Positions 24,975-33,689 of a DNA stretch of 64,000 nucleotides are shown one piece after another. The notes below the pieces were generated by a model. The model saw nothing but the letters and a program-made list of their open reading frames with translations, had not been told where the DNA came from and ran no database searches. Positions within the stretch are counted from its first letter, which is position 1, and each line of letters opens with the position of its first letter. The position numbers and the translations under genes were made by a program. The DNA comes from Phycisphaerales bacterium (GTDB taxonomy: Bacteria > Planctomycetota > Phycisphaerae > Phycisphaerales > SM1A02): positions 1-64,000 of the forward strand of contig JASMLY010000015.1 in the NCBI GenBank assembly GCA_030748455.1. The letters are read 5' to 3'.

Positions 24975-26677
24975 CAACTATGATGACAACCGAATTTGTT
25001 CCTGCAGATATAGATGCAACAACATGGGAAAATTTACAGCCCTATTACCAACAACTTCTCGAGAGAGAATTTAAGTGTAGCGGTTGTATAGAACAATTTT
25101 TATTTGATCGTAGCGAATTGGATGCAGCTGCTTCTGAAGCAGGTTCGAACTTGTATATTGCAATGACGTGTAACACAGAAGACGAATCAGCAAAAAAAGG
25201 ATTTCTTGCATTCGTAGAAACGGTTGAGCCAGAACTTAAAAAAATTGGTTTTGAACTCAACAAAAAGGTAGTCTCTTCAAACGTTGTGCAAGACTTAGAC
25301 CCAGATCGGTACGGGGTGTTGCTTCGAGATTGGTTTGCTGACGTGGAAATTTTTCGTGACGAAAATGTTCCTCTTCAAACCGAAGATACAAAACTAGGCC
25401 AAGAATACTCAGAAATTTGCGGTGCAATGATGGTGGAGTTCGACGGTGAAGAAAAAACGATGCCGCAAATGGGTGTGTATCAACAAGATCAAGATCGAAA
25501 CACACGTGAAGCTGCGTGGCGGGGTGTGGCAAAGCGGCGCTTGCAAGACAGAGATACGATTGATGGCATTTTTGACAAGATGGTTGAAAATAGACACAAG
25601 GTTGCAAACAACGCAGGGTTTGAAGAGTACAGGGGGTACATGTTTGCTGCGAAACATCGCTTTGATTACACTCCAGAAGATTGCATTGCATTCCATGAAG
25701 CCATCGAAAAAACCTGTGTGCCGATTGTTCGTAAACTTGCAACAGAACGGCAACAGGCGCTCGGAGTAGACACACTTCGCCCATGGGATTTGGCAGTGGA
25801 TCCCCACGGTCACGCTCCATTGAAACCGTTTGAGACAGCGGACGAATTGATCGAAAAAAGCTCTCGGCTTTTCCATCGAATGGACACAGAGCTGGGGTCG
25901 ATGTTTGACACAATGCGAGACGGTGGTGAGTCATTGGATCTTGCGTCCCGAAAAGGAAAAGCCCCCGGTGGGTACCAAGCAAGTCGTGATCGACAGAGAA
26001 AACCGTTTATCTTTATGAATGCCGCTGGTTTGCCACGAGATCTAGACACAATGGTGCACGAAGCTGGCCATGCATTTCATTACATGCTATGCCGCCACGA
26101 TGATTTGGTTTGGTATCGAAGCGCACCCCTCGAATTTGCAGAAGTTGCATCAATGAGTATGGAATCTATGGCGTATCCATTCCTTGATGAGTTTTATTCT
26201 CAAGCAGAAGTAAGCCGCGCGATTCGAAAGCATCTTGAAGGAATTGTTGCAACACTCGCATGGGTTGCAACAATCGACGAATTTCAACACTGGATTTACC
26301 TCAACCCAAATCATTCTCGAGAAGAGAGGACTGCACATTGGCTTGAACTAGACGAGCGGTTTGGTGGTACCGTTGACTGGACAGGTCTTGAGGTCGAACG
26401 TGAGGCAGTTTGGCATCGACAGCTCCATCCGTTTGAAGTTCCGTTCTATTACATTGAGTATGGAATTGCCCAACTTGGTGCGTTGCAAATGTGGTTGAAT
26501 TATTCTAAAGATCCTGCATCAGCACTTTCTTTCTACAAAGAAGGGTTGAAACTCGGTGCAAGTAAGCCATTACCCGAATTGTTTGAAACGGCTGGTTTAA
26601 AGTTTGATTTTACTGCTGATATGGTGGGTACATTGATGAAAGCAGTAGAAGAAGCATTGGAAACATACGCTGAATGA
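24971..26677 (+). CDS. M3 family oligoendopeptidase (PepF-like)
   Basis: The 568-residue cytosolic zinc peptidase degrades short peptides. The zinc site HEAGHAFHY lies at about residue 360, with the downstream Glu in EFAEVASMSMESM. The N-terminal helical domain and LENGTH of about 570 fit the oligoendopeptidase F branch. The ATG at 24971 gives an ATGA overlap with ispE. The frame is open further upstream inside ispE, but that extension has no family similarity. It overlaps the molybdoenzyme gene by ATGA, so ispE, this gene and the next form a coupled trio although their functions are unrelated. Confidence 0.92.
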   Translation: MTTMMTTEFVPADIDATTWENLQPYYQQLLEREFKCSGCIEQFLFDRSELDAAASEAGSNLYIAMTCNTEDESAKKGFLAFVETVEPELKKIGFELNKKVVSSNVVQDLDPDRYGVLLRDWFADVEIFRDENVPLQTEDTKLGQEYSEICGAMMVEFDGEEKTMPQMGVYQQDQDRNTREAAWRGVAKRRLQDRDTIDGIFDKMVENRHKVANNAGFEEYRGYMFAAKHRFDYTPEDCIAFHEAIEKTCVPIVRKLATERQQALGVDTLRPWDLAVDPHGHAPLKPFETADELIEKSSRLFHRMDTELGSMFDTMRDGGESLDLASRKGKAPGGYQASRDRQRKPFIFMNAAGLPRDLDTMVHEAGHAFHYMLCRHDDLVWYRSAPLEFAEVASMSMESMAYPFLDEFYSQAEVSRAIRKHLEGIVATLAWVATIDEFQHWIYLNPNHSREERTAHWLELDERFGGTVDWTGLEVEREAVWHRQLHPFEVPFYYIEYGIAQLGALQMWLNYSKDPASALSFYKEGLKLGASKPLPELFETAGLKFDFTADMVGTLMKAVEEALETYAE

Positions 26678-28830
26678 AAGCACAAGGTGGTCTCCGTTCG
26701 ATTCTCTATGTGTTAAAAAAATCATTGAATGCAGGTGGTGTACGCGCAATGTGGAGCGCAATGCGAAGTAAAAACGCTTGCAAGACCTGCGCACTTGGTA
26801 TGGGTGGTCAGGAAGGTGGGATGGTGAACGAAGCTGGGGCGTTTCCAGAATTTTGCAAAAAATCGGTACAGGCGATGGCTGCCGATATGCAGGGCGCAAT
26901 TACAGAAGAGTTTTTTGAACGATATTCCATACAACAATTGTCAGCCATGTCCCCCCGAGAACTCGAATCGTGCGGAAGGCTAGCGTTTCCACTGTTTGCA
27001 GGACCACTCGATACCCATTACACAAAACTATCGTGGGATGATGCTTTGGCAAAAACTTCAACAGCAATTCGTGATGTCAACCCAGAACACACGTTTTACT
27101 ACCTTAGTGGACGTTCGAGCAATGAAGCGGGGTTTCTTATGCAACTTGCTGCGAGGATACGAGGGACCAACAATATTAACAACTGCTCTTACTATTGCCA
27201 CCAAGCGAGTGGTGTGGGGCTTACAAGTGTCACAGGCAGCGGAACCGCAACTGTACAACTGCAGGATTTAAAGAAATGTGACACAGTGTTCCTGATTGGG
27301 TGCAACCCAGCATCAAACCATCCCCGACTTCTGAAAAGTTTAGTTGATTTACGAAGGCGTGGTGGACGCGTTGTTGTGATCAACCCAATGCGTGAACGGG
27401 GCTTGTGCAGATTCAAAGTGCCAAGTGATCTGCGAAGCCTTTTGTTTGGCTCTAAGATTTCTGATTTGTATATCCAGCCGAATATAGGAGGTGATTCGGC
27501 TTGTTTCCTTGGAATATTGAAGTGGCTTGTCGAGAACAATTGTTGTGATGACGAATTCGTTCGAAGAAACGCAGAAGGATTTGAAGCAGTTGTCGCAAGA
27601 GCAAAAGGTACCGACTGGAATACAATCGAAGAAGATAGCGGGGTTGAAAAACAAGATCTCGTGAAAACCGCGAAACTGTACGCCGAATCAAAAGGTACAG
27701 TGTTCTGTTGGGCGATGGGTATTACTCACGTTAAAGGTGGTGTAGATAGTGTTCGGATGATTGCGAATGTTGCGATTGCTCGCGGGATGGTCGGTAGAGA
27801 AGGCGCGGGTTTATTGCCACTACGAGGTCATTCAAACGTACAGGGAATGGGTACGGTGGGAGTTGTTCCGAGATTAAAAGAGTCAACGTTGTGTTCGCTT
27901 GAACAAGAACTTGGTGTCAACCTAAATCGCGAAGGAACGCAATTCCAAGGCGACACAATGGCGTGTATGAACATGGCGGAACGTGGAGCAATAGAATTCG
28001 CGATGTGCATGGGCGGGAATCTTGTAGGATCTAACCCAGATACAAAATTTGCGATCAAGGCGATGGCGAACATCAATGTTGTTACATACATGTCTACAAC
28101 TTTAAACCAAGGACACTTTCTTGGAAGAGGTAGAGAAACAATTGTGTTGCCAGTTTGCGCAAGGGATGAAGAGTCTCAAGTCACGACTCAAGAATCAATG
28201 TTTAATTTTGTTCGTCGAAGTGCCGGTGGTGCTCGTAGGCACGAAGGTGCTCGAAGCGAAGTTGGCATCATTGTTGAATTGGCAGAAAAATCAGTTGGTC
28301 AAATAGACTGGGCCCCTTTTAGGGAGCATCAAGTTGTTCGTGCATTGATGGAAAAGTGTATTGTTGGTTTTGATGCAAACTCGGAACACCAAATTAAAGG
28401 GAGAACCTTTCACACAAAACAGTTTGCGACAGAGAGCGGGAAGATCATCGCCCACGATATTGTGATACCCAGAAGGACTAAGATTAAGAACAACCAGTTA
28501 CGGTTGATGACTGTACGAAGTGAGGGCCAGTTTAATACCGTTGTGTACGAAGAAGAAGACGTGTATCGTGGGCAAACACAGCGTGACATCGTTCTCATGA
28601 ATACATTGGATATTGAAGCGATTGGGTTAGAACACAACAAGTACGCACGTATTCGAGGAAATTCAGAAGAGTTACAAGTACTCGTTCGCTCGTTTGATAT
28701 TAAACGGGGGAATTGCGCAATGTATTTTCCCGAAGCGAATATCTTGTTAGGACACGAAGTTGATGAAGAGTCAAAAACTCCATTATTCAAAGGCGCAATT
28801 GTTGAGTTGTTCAGGTGTGTTGATACTTGA
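26674..28830 (+). CDS. FdhF-like molybdopterin oxidoreductase alpha subunit
   Basis: The 718-residue protein matches the YdeP/FdhF-like family of DMSO-reductase-type molybdoenzymes. The N-terminus has SKNACKTCALGMGGQ and a later Cys in PEFCKKS, plausible iron-sulfur ligands. The molybdenum ligand region reads NNCSYYCHQASGVGLTSV, where formate dehydrogenase H has selenocysteine; here the residue is Cys. Molybdopterin-contact motifs IGCNPASNHPRL and RGHSNVQGMGTVG follow. The substrate in this family is not firmly known (formate-type or acid-stress role). It is translationally coupled to the M3 peptidase. Its last 48 bp overlap mobA on the other strand, next to a MOSC gene. Confidence 0.88.
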   Translation: MKAQGGLRSILYVLKKSLNAGGVRAMWSAMRSKNACKTCALGMGGQEGGMVNEAGAFPEFCKKSVQAMAADMQGAITEEFFERYSIQQLSAMSPRELESCGRLAFPLFAGPLDTHYTKLSWDDALAKTSTAIRDVNPEHTFYYLSGRSSNEAGFLMQLAARIRGTNNINNCSYYCHQASGVGLTSVTGSGTATVQLQDLKKCDTVFLIGCNPASNHPRLLKSLVDLRRRGGRVVVINPMRERGLCRFKVPSDLRSLLFGSKISDLYIQPNIGGDSACFLGILKWLVENNCCDDEFVRRNAEGFEAVVARAKGTDWNTIEEDSGVEKQDLVKTAKLYAESKGTVFCWAMGITHVKGGVDSVRMIANVAIARGMVGREGAGLLPLRGHSNVQGMGTVGVVPRLKESTLCSLEQELGVNLNREGTQFQGDTMACMNMAERGAIEFAMCMGGNLVGSNPDTKFAIKAMANINVVTYMSTTLNQGHFLGRGRETIVLPVCARDEESQVTTQESMFNFVRRSAGGARRHEGARSEVGIIVELAEKSVGQIDWAPFREHQVVRALMEKCIVGFDANSEHQIKGRTFHTKQFATESGKIIAHDIVIPRRTKIKNNQLRLMTVRSEGQFNTVVYEEEDVYRGQTQRDIVLMNTLDIEAIGLEHNKYARIRGNSEELQVLVRSFDIKRGNCAMYFPEANILLGHEVDEESKTPLFKGAIVELFRCVDT

Positions 28831-29337
28831 TAGTTCTTCATCCACACCCATTGGTCTTGGAACAACGCGACACACGATCTCTTGAAGAAAACCACGAAGT
28901 GATCTTCCCCCGCTCTCCAAATAGGCTGAGCATGCGTGTTTACAATGACTACTGATGACTAGAGGCAACGCTGAGAACGGCGCATTCTTTGAGTCCCCAG
29001 AAAATACAACAGCGTCTCCGTCCGTGAAAAGAAGCTTTGCCGTTTGAGTTGTAAGAAGAGGCATGTCACAACCCACAACGAGATACCGGTCATCATGATT
29101 TGAAGAGAGTAACGCTTCAATCCCCGCAACTGGTCCAAGACCCGGCTTGAGATCTTGCACACATTGCTGTCCTTCAATAGCTCCACCAACGATTATTGTG
29201 TGTTTTGCTGTCTCTGAAGCAAACGTACGCATTGCTTCTAACATAGTTGTTCCACCTCGCAGGGTAACCTCATGTTTTGGCGTTCCCATCCGACTACTTT
29301 TACCACCAATCAAAATTGCAACCGTGTGTGGCCACAT
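28783..29337 (-). CDS. mobA: Molybdenum cofactor guanylyltransferase
   Basis: The 184-residue nucleotidyltransferase attaches GMP to molybdopterin to give the dinucleotide cofactor used by DMSO-reductase-type enzymes. The signature ILIGGKSSRMGTPK is at the N-terminus, and the metal-binding VVGCDMPLL lies near residue 85. The ATG overlaps the MOSC stop (TAATG). It converges on the FdhF-like gene with a 48-bp overlap, and its product is the cofactor that enzyme family needs, which supports both calls. The last 20 residues are not conserved-looking. Confidence 0.87.
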   Translation of the reverse strand: MWPHTVAILIGGKSSRMGTPKHEVTLRGGTTMLEAMRTFASETAKHTIIVGGAIEGQQCVQDLKPGLGPVAGIEALLSSNHDDRYLVVGCDMPLLTTQTAKLLFTDGDAVVFSGDSKNAPFSALPLVISSHCKHACSAYLESGGRSLRGFLQEIVCRVVPRPMGVDEELSSINTPEQLNNCAFE

Positions 29338-29789
29338 TAGGAGTTGTTTTTTGGGGTGACCTCAATTGTTTCAAATGGAGCAATGGTGCCTTCAGTGAGC
29401 ACTTTAGCAAGGTAGCCACTTCTTCCAACAATATCGGTTTTTAAATTTTCACCAAGTGGGTCTAACACAAAACAGGGTCTTCTCGATTCAACAAGTTCGA
29501 TGATTACTCCTCCCGAAAAAGTTAGTACATCACCAGGGTTTAATGACTGAACGTTTAAGTTCTCTACAGTGAGGTTTTCGCCTACTGCTCCAAAGCAAAG
29601 ATCATATCCTTCGTTGTTGAGATCATCAAGGATTTCCTTATCAATCAAGCTGATTGCTCGGTCCGTTGATATGTGTTTGTCGTGGTCACGCCCGTCTCCC
29701 GAAAGTCCATCGACTGTCACCATGCAAGAATCGACAGGAATCTTTGGGATTCCACCAGGAGAAACGTTTACAGAGAGTACAGTTGCCAT
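29337..29789 (-). CDS. MOSC domain protein
   Basis: The 150-residue protein is a stand-alone MOSC domain (related to the C-terminus of molybdenum cofactor sulfurase and to YiiM). Visible motifs are LSGDGRDHDKH near residue 30, the FGAVGENLTVENLN block near 66, and the conserved Cys in ESRRPCFVLDP. Such proteins bind or transfer cofactor sulfur or handle molybdopterin. It is coupled to mobA by a TAATG overlap. The ATG at 29789 is preferred; the frame extends 17 codons upstream into the divergent gene. Confidence 0.88.
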   Translation of the reverse strand: MATVLSVNVSPGGIPKIPVDSCMVTVDGLSGDGRDHDKHISTDRAISLIDKEILDDLNNEGYDLCFGAVGENLTVENLNVQSLNPGDVLTFSGGVIIELVESRRPCFVLDPLGENLKTDIVGRSGYLAKVLTEGTIAPFETIEVTPKNNS

Positions 29790-29812
29790 GAACAAATTAT
29801 ACTCTACACGTG

Positions 29813-30337
29813 ATGAATTTCGCGACTTTCTTTTTTGCACTTTGTTTTTTGTTTGTCCAAGCAGACCCCGTTGAACTCACACCCGTTGATGCGGGCGTAG
29901 CAGACGCGACTCCACTCAGCGAATCCTTGCAGTTGCAACCCTACGACATGAGAGCGAATCAATCCTTTGAACAATTGTTTCGCGTTGAAGGGAGCCCTGA
30001 GATCTATGTTCGGAGAGCTGGTTCTCTCCACGCGGTGTTCCGTGATCCTCTGTATGACCAACGCGACGGAGCGCTTCGGGCTGTTGTCCCAACAGGGACG
30101 ATCTATTGCATTGGTGAAGTTACTAGGGAAGTACTCAATCAACTTGGAGTCATTGCAACTGGTGAGGATGTAGGTAACACGCAACGGGTGTCCGACAATG
30201 AAACAACTGAACGGTGGAATCCACCCCCTCCAAAAATTTCTCACCCAAACGTACAGACTTTTCGATTTCTCGATGATGAACGGTACCGTAGGCGAAGACT
30301 TGCCACGTTTGTCCTTGAATTGTCAATTACACATTAA
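29813..30337 (+). CDS. Unknown secreted protein
   Basis: The predicted 174-residue protein has a short signal peptide (MNFATFFFALCFLFVQA). The mature part includes a conserved-looking core, SPEIYVRRAGSLHAVFRDPLYD, and VVPTGTIYCIGE, and an Arg-rich end, RYRRRRLATF. The family is not recognised. A GTG at 29810 is an equally possible start. It is divergent from the MOSC gene (24 bp) and overlaps the next minus-strand gene by 4 bp. Confidence 0.6.
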   Translation: MNFATFFFALCFLFVQADPVELTPVDAGVADATPLSESLQLQPYDMRANQSFEQLFRVEGSPEIYVRRAGSLHAVFRDPLYDQRDGALRAVVPTGTIYCIGEVTREVLNQLGVIATGEDVGNTQRVSDNETTERWNPPPPKISHPNVQTFRFLDDERYRRRRLATFVLELSITH

Positions 30338-30594
30338 GCAGCGTTCGGTGGATCGTCGTGGCGGTTCCAGACTCCCATCATAGATGCCATCAGGTACATA
30401 CGTTGTTGTGCTTCTGCGACTGCTGCCTCATCAGTTTGGTTGTGAGATCCTCTTTCGTTTCCAAGTTCGGTTGCAGCATCACAGGGAAAAGGCAATGAAA
30501 GGCGATTCGATCTATAAATAGGATCGACCGAGCCCTTGGGTACGGGAAACCCCTTACCTGTGTGGGGGTTTGGATATTGCGTGCCGTATTCCAT
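30334..30594 (-). CDS. Small unknown soluble protein
   Basis: The predicted 86-residue protein has no signal or membrane segment. It has a Pro/Gly-rich N-terminus (NPHTGKGFPVPKG) and a helical C-terminus, AAVAEAQQRMYLMASMMGVW. No family is recognised. It is favoured over the overlapping plus-strand frame because that frame runs on into the tandem repeats, where every frame stays open. The ribosome site is not convincing. Confidence 0.42.
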   Translation of the reverse strand: MEYGTQYPNPHTGKGFPVPKGSVDPIYRSNRLSLPFPCDAATELGNERGSHNQTDEAAVAEAQQRMYLMASMMGVWNRHDDPPNAA

Positions 30595-30791
30595 GCTTCG
30601 GGGGCCATCGGCGTTATTCGGAACTGAGTTTTGTGAGATTGTGGAATTTGGTCAAGTTCCTCAATCTATCACCCTTAAGAACCGAATTCCAAATGGTTCG
30701 GTGTATCGCGTGTGCACGACACAAGCTCGTTGCAGGATCACAGCACCACATTATCGGACGCACTGTAGCCCTCCCTTGCCGCTATCCCACC
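30595..30791. other. Non-coding stretch before the repeat element
   Basis: This 197-bp stretch, with the element and leader that follow, makes a gap of 455 bp without a credible gene. The only signal seen in it is a TTATCGGACG motif at 30751-30760 that recurs elsewhere in intergenic DNA. Confidence 0.5.
30751..30760 (+). repeat. TTATCGGACG intergenic motif, copy A
   Basis: This is an exact 10-mer shared with 32256-32265, 33570-33579 and 47489-47498 (those on the minus strand). It lies 32 bp before the inverted-repeat element. Confidence 0.5.
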
Positions 30792-30992
30792 CAACACCAC
30801 CCTCCTCTGAGCATACCTCTGAGGTATGCTCAGAGGTATACACAGAGGTATGCTCAGAGGTATGCTCAGAGGTATACACAGAGGTATACACAGAGGTATG
30901 CACGGAGGTGTGCTCAGAGGTATACACAGAGGTATACACAGAGGTATGCTCAGAGGTATACACAGAGGTATGCTCAGAGGGGGGTGGTGTTG
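30792..30992. repeat. 201-bp inverted-repeat element with thirteen 12-bp tandem units
   Basis: The ends are 28-bp inverted repeats with one mismatch (30792-30819 and 30965-30992; both read CAACACCACC inward). At the left, CTCTGAGCATACCTC (30805-30819) and GAGGTATGCTCAGAG (30821-30835) form a perfect 15-1-15 palindrome. Thirteen 12-bp units run from 30821 to 30976, mostly alternating GAGGTATGCTCA and GAGGTATACACA, with GAGGTATGCACG and GAGGTGTGCTCA as variants. The unit length keeps all reading frames open, so overlapping open frames here are artefacts. No target-site duplication was seen. It shares its palindrome core and unit with 15571-15671. Confidence 0.9.
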
Positions 30993-31049
30993 TTACGTGG
31001 AGGATTCAGTGTTAGTCGCGTGAAGAATTGTGGGTACGATACGTAGCCT

Positions 31050-32237
31050 ATGTCAGAACGTATGCATGCTACAACTTGCGCTACTAGGGACCGCCTACTT
31101 GATCCGATTGTGGAAAAAGTGCAAGCTGGTATTCGGCTCACAGAGGCAGAGGGCCTCCAACTCTACGAGACAACGGACATTTGGACTCTTTGCTCTCTTG
31201 CAGATGAAGTGCGAAGAAAACTACACGGCAACATTGCATACTACAACATTAACAGACACATCAACTACACAAATGTATGCGCATTACGTTGTAAGTTTTG
31301 CGATTTCTATCGAAAGAAAGATCAAGATGGAGCGTACGAATATTCCATCGAACAAATTAAAACTGAAGCATTTCAAGCGCAAGAGGCGGGTGCAACGGAG
31401 ATACATATTGTTGGCGGTCTGCACCCCTGGTTACCATTTTCGTACTACACAGATGCTCTTGAAGCGATACAAGAGGTTGCGCCAAATATTCACATCAAAG
31501 CATTTACTGCTGTTGAAATTGTACATCTCGCAAAAATATCTAAGCGAGGTAGAGACGGAAACGCAGGTATTTCCTCTGTTTTAGAAGAGTTGATTGACGC
31601 AGGACTCGGTTCACTTCCAGGCGGCGGCGCAGAGGTGTTTGATGATCGTGTTCACGACGAGGTTTTCCGCGGAAAGATTCGTGGACAACAATGGATGGAT
31701 GTGCACCGCGTTGCACACGAATTGGGAATCAACTCAAACGCAACAATGTTGTACGGCCATGTTGAAACTCGTGAAGATCGTTTACGCCACATGGCACTCT
31801 TACGACAAGAACAAGATCGAACTCATGAAATAGGAACAGGTGGGAAGTTCCAAGCAATTATTCCCCTCCCCTTTATTCCGGGAGTAAGCGAACTCGCGCA
31901 TTTGCCAGGTCCAAGCGGTTTAGAAAATCTTCGCACAATTGCGATTGCTCGATTGATGCTTGACAATGTTCCACACGTCAAAGCATTTTGGATCATGCAA
32001 ACTTTGCCGATGGCGCAACACATGTTGCAGTGTGGTGCTGATGATATTGATGGCACAGTCGTTTGGTATGACATCACCAAAGTTTCATCAACAACAACAC
32101 ATCAAGAATGCTCTGTAATAGATTTGGAACGAGCCATTGTTGACGCAGGTTTTGTGCCTGTTGAGCGAGACACGTTGTACAGACCCGTAACCCGCGAGGA
32201 GCATAGTTGGCATGTTGATGCGATCAAGTGCAACTGA
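31050..32237 (+). CDS. mqnE: Aminofutalosine synthase (radical SAM)
   Basis: The 395-residue radical SAM enzyme makes aminofutalosine in the alternative (futalosine) menaquinone pathway. The cluster motif NVCALRCKFCDF supplies C77, C81 and C84. The family-diagnostic blocks EIHIVGGLHPWLPF, HIKAFTAVEIVHLAKIS, SLPGGGAEVFDDRVHDE, NATMLYGHVET and GADDIDGTV distinguish MqnE from MqnC. There is an unusually long insertion-like RGRDGNAGISSV after the KIS motif. It is preceded by the repeat element and stands alone. It is consistent with menaquinone as the electron acceptor of the Nuo complex encoded nearby. Confidence 0.92.
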   Translation: MSERMHATTCATRDRLLDPIVEKVQAGIRLTEAEGLQLYETTDIWTLCSLADEVRRKLHGNIAYYNINRHINYTNVCALRCKFCDFYRKKDQDGAYEYSIEQIKTEAFQAQEAGATEIHIVGGLHPWLPFSYYTDALEAIQEVAPNIHIKAFTAVEIVHLAKISKRGRDGNAGISSVLEELIDAGLGSLPGGGAEVFDDRVHDEVFRGKIRGQQWMDVHRVAHELGINSNATMLYGHVETREDRLRHMALLRQEQDRTHEIGTGGKFQAIIPLPFIPGVSELAHLPGPSGLENLRTIAIARLMLDNVPHVKAFWIMQTLPMAQHMLQCGADDIDGTVVWYDITKVSSTTTHQECSVIDLERAIVDAGFVPVERDTLYRPVTREEHSWHVDAIKCN

Positions 32238-32255
32238 ATAGGGCACACGCGACAA

Positions 32256-32265
32256 CGTCCGATAA
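32256..32265 (-). repeat. TTATCGGACG intergenic motif, copy B
   Basis: This exact 10-mer on the minus strand begins 19 bp after the mqnE stop. GTTAT recurs at 32276-32280 and can pair with ATAAC inside the motif, so it may form a weak stem. Confidence 0.5.
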
Positions 32266-32276
32266 CACAAAGTTGG

Positions 32277-32468
32277 TTATGCCGCCTTTTTCGTCTCGGT
32301 TCCCTCGCTGCTTTGCGTAGTCGCTGCTAGCCGATCGCATGCCCATGCTTTGAGTACGCGTTGGAATACATAGTTCGCCCGCAACTCCGCCCGTTCTGCT
32401 TGCGCTGATGTCGCAGCAAGTAGCGTGCAGCGTCCTTTTGTAGTAGAGGAACTCATCCCCCGCTTCAT
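32277..32468 (-). CDS. Possible small protein downstream of parB
   Basis: The open frame of 63 codons lies on the same strand as parB, 32 bp after its stop. The product would be helical and Ala/Arg-rich (AERAELRANYVFQRVLKAW) with no recognised domain. There is no convincing ribosome site, and it may not be expressed. Confidence 0.22.
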   Translation of the reverse strand: MKRGMSSSTTKGRCTLLAATSAQAERAELRANYVFQRVLKAWACDRLAATTQSSEGTETKKAA

Positions 32469-32500
32469 CGGGAGATTTTGAGACGCACTTCTGCGAAATG

Positions 32501-33442
32501 TTACGTTTTCGGTTTGAATCCAAGACGGTCAAAGATTCCCTCAAGCTGATCGTTAGAATAAAAATCAATGATGAGTTTGCCGTTGCCCTTCTTGGAACCA
32601 AGTGCAATTTTTATCTTTGTTCCGAGATGATCCCCTAGTTGCTCTGCCATATTCTTCGCAAACATCTCGATCGCTGTAGGCGAGCCCTTGGGGGTTCGAA
32701 CTTTTTCCTCGGTTCCCCTTCCGAGCTGCCGCTCTAACTCTCTCACCGACCATTGTTCACTTGCACATTTTCTAGCAATCGCCTTACATTTCGTTGCCTC
32801 TGGAATACTTAGCAGGACCTTCGCGTGACCCATTGAAAGACGCCCATCCCGAACAGCGTCTTTTACAGAAGGCTCTAAGTCATTAAGACGCAAGAAGTTA
32901 GATACACTTGACCTATCAATACCCAACTGTGTGGCAATGTCTTGCTGGGTTGCGTTGAAGTCAACCACAAGTCGGTCAAACGCCTCAGCCCTGTCGATGG
33001 GGTTAAGGTCCTCTCTTTGGAGATTTTCAATGAGCGCCCATTCAGCAGAGGTTCGATCGTCAAGATCTTTGATAAGTGCTGGGACGTGTGTGAGGCCAGC
33101 GATGGAGGCAGCCCGCCACCGCCGTTCTCCTGCAATGATTTCGTACCGCTCACCAGACCCCCGCACAACGATTGGCTGCATAAGCCCCGCCGTACGAATG
33201 GAGTCAGCAAGAGACCCGAGCGAGTCATCGTCAAACACCTGGCGCGGTTGCCGAGGATTTGGCTCAACTTGAGAGACCGGCAGTTGGACCAGCCCATCAG
33301 CTAGGCCACCCTCTTGGATCTGAACAACTGGCTCCTTCCCCTCATCAGTGGTTGGCGACACAACCTCTACAGGCTTGTGTAACAACCCCCCCAAACCCTT
33401 TCCAAGACGCCGAACGTTTTTATTCTTTGTAGATTTTGGCAC
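32501..33442 (-). CDS. parB: Chromosome partitioning protein ParB
   Basis: The 313-residue protein is a CTP-dependent DNA clamp that loads at parS sites and spreads around the origin. The N-terminal VRRLGKGLGGLL can stimulate ParA. The CTPase domain shows PNPRQPRQVF, the GERRWRA motif (ERYEIIAGERRWRAA) and ALIENLQREDLNPIDRAEA. The helix-turn-helix is TQQDIATQLGIDRSSVSNFLRL, and a C-terminal dimer domain follows. The start at GTG 33442 is set by AAGGAG eight bases upstream (33451-33456 on the minus strand); the GTG at 33448 is too close. A parS site lies 33 bp upstream. parA is not adjacent but at 43299. Confidence 0.93.
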   Translation of the reverse strand: MPKSTKNKNVRRLGKGLGGLLHKPVEVVSPTTDEGKEPVVQIQEGGLADGLVQLPVSQVEPNPRQPRQVFDDDSLGSLADSIRTAGLMQPIVVRGSGERYEIIAGERRWRAASIAGLTHVPALIKDLDDRTSAEWALIENLQREDLNPIDRAEAFDRLVVDFNATQQDIATQLGIDRSSVSNFLRLNDLEPSVKDAVRDGRLSMGHAKVLLSIPEATKCKAIARKCASEQWSVRELERQLGRGTEEKVRTPKGSPTAIEMFAKNMAEQLGDHLGTKIKIALGSKKGNGKLIIDFYSNDQLEGIFDRLGFKPKT

Positions 33443-33475
33443 CCGCACTACTCCTTGATACTGTTGTATGACAAG

Positions 33476-33491
33476 TGTTCCACGTGGAACA
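33476..33491. promoter_or_regulatory. parS centromere site
   Basis: TGTTCCACGTGGAACA is a perfect 16-bp palindrome that fits the bacterial parS pattern TGTTNCACGTGNAACA. The palindrome extends by one more pair (33475-33492). It sits directly upstream of parB, so it may also mediate autoregulation. Confidence 0.92.
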
Positions 33492-33569
33492 CGTTTCTTG
33501 AGTGTGCTTTATCTCAGAGATTTGTTGTTGGGTCAAGATAGAAGCGGGGGGTAATTGGCAAAAATAACA

Positions 33570-33579
33570 CGTCCGATAA
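33570..33579 (-). repeat. TTATCGGACG intergenic motif, copy C
   Basis: This exact 10-mer on the minus strand lies in the 241-bp gap between the ABC ATPase and parB, about 80 bp from parS. No DnaA-box cluster was seen in this gap. Confidence 0.5.
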
Positions 33580-33689
33580 CGACAGTGGGCAGTGTTTTGA
33601 ATATTGTGCTGCTCGGGTAGAGCGCTTGTTATATTAATAAATGCCGTAAACATGAGGCTAAATGTTGGCAAATTGGGCGAAATTGTAAT

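Noticed and set aside
30821..30976. CRISPR-like array.
   Set aside because: The units are only 12 bp, directly abutting with no spacers, and no cas gene is present.
30536..31046. Overlapping open frames of 60-160 codons in several frames, with Glu-Val-Cys-Ser/Tyr-Thr-type repeats.
   Set aside because: The 12-bp unit is a multiple of three with no stop in any frame, so frames stay open by chance. The frames differ in content and have no ribosome site or family.
33443..33689. Possible replication origin in the parB-ATPase gap.
   Set aside because: parS is present, but I saw no cluster of TTATCCACA-like DnaA boxes or a clear AT-rich unwinding region, and dnaA is not in the window.
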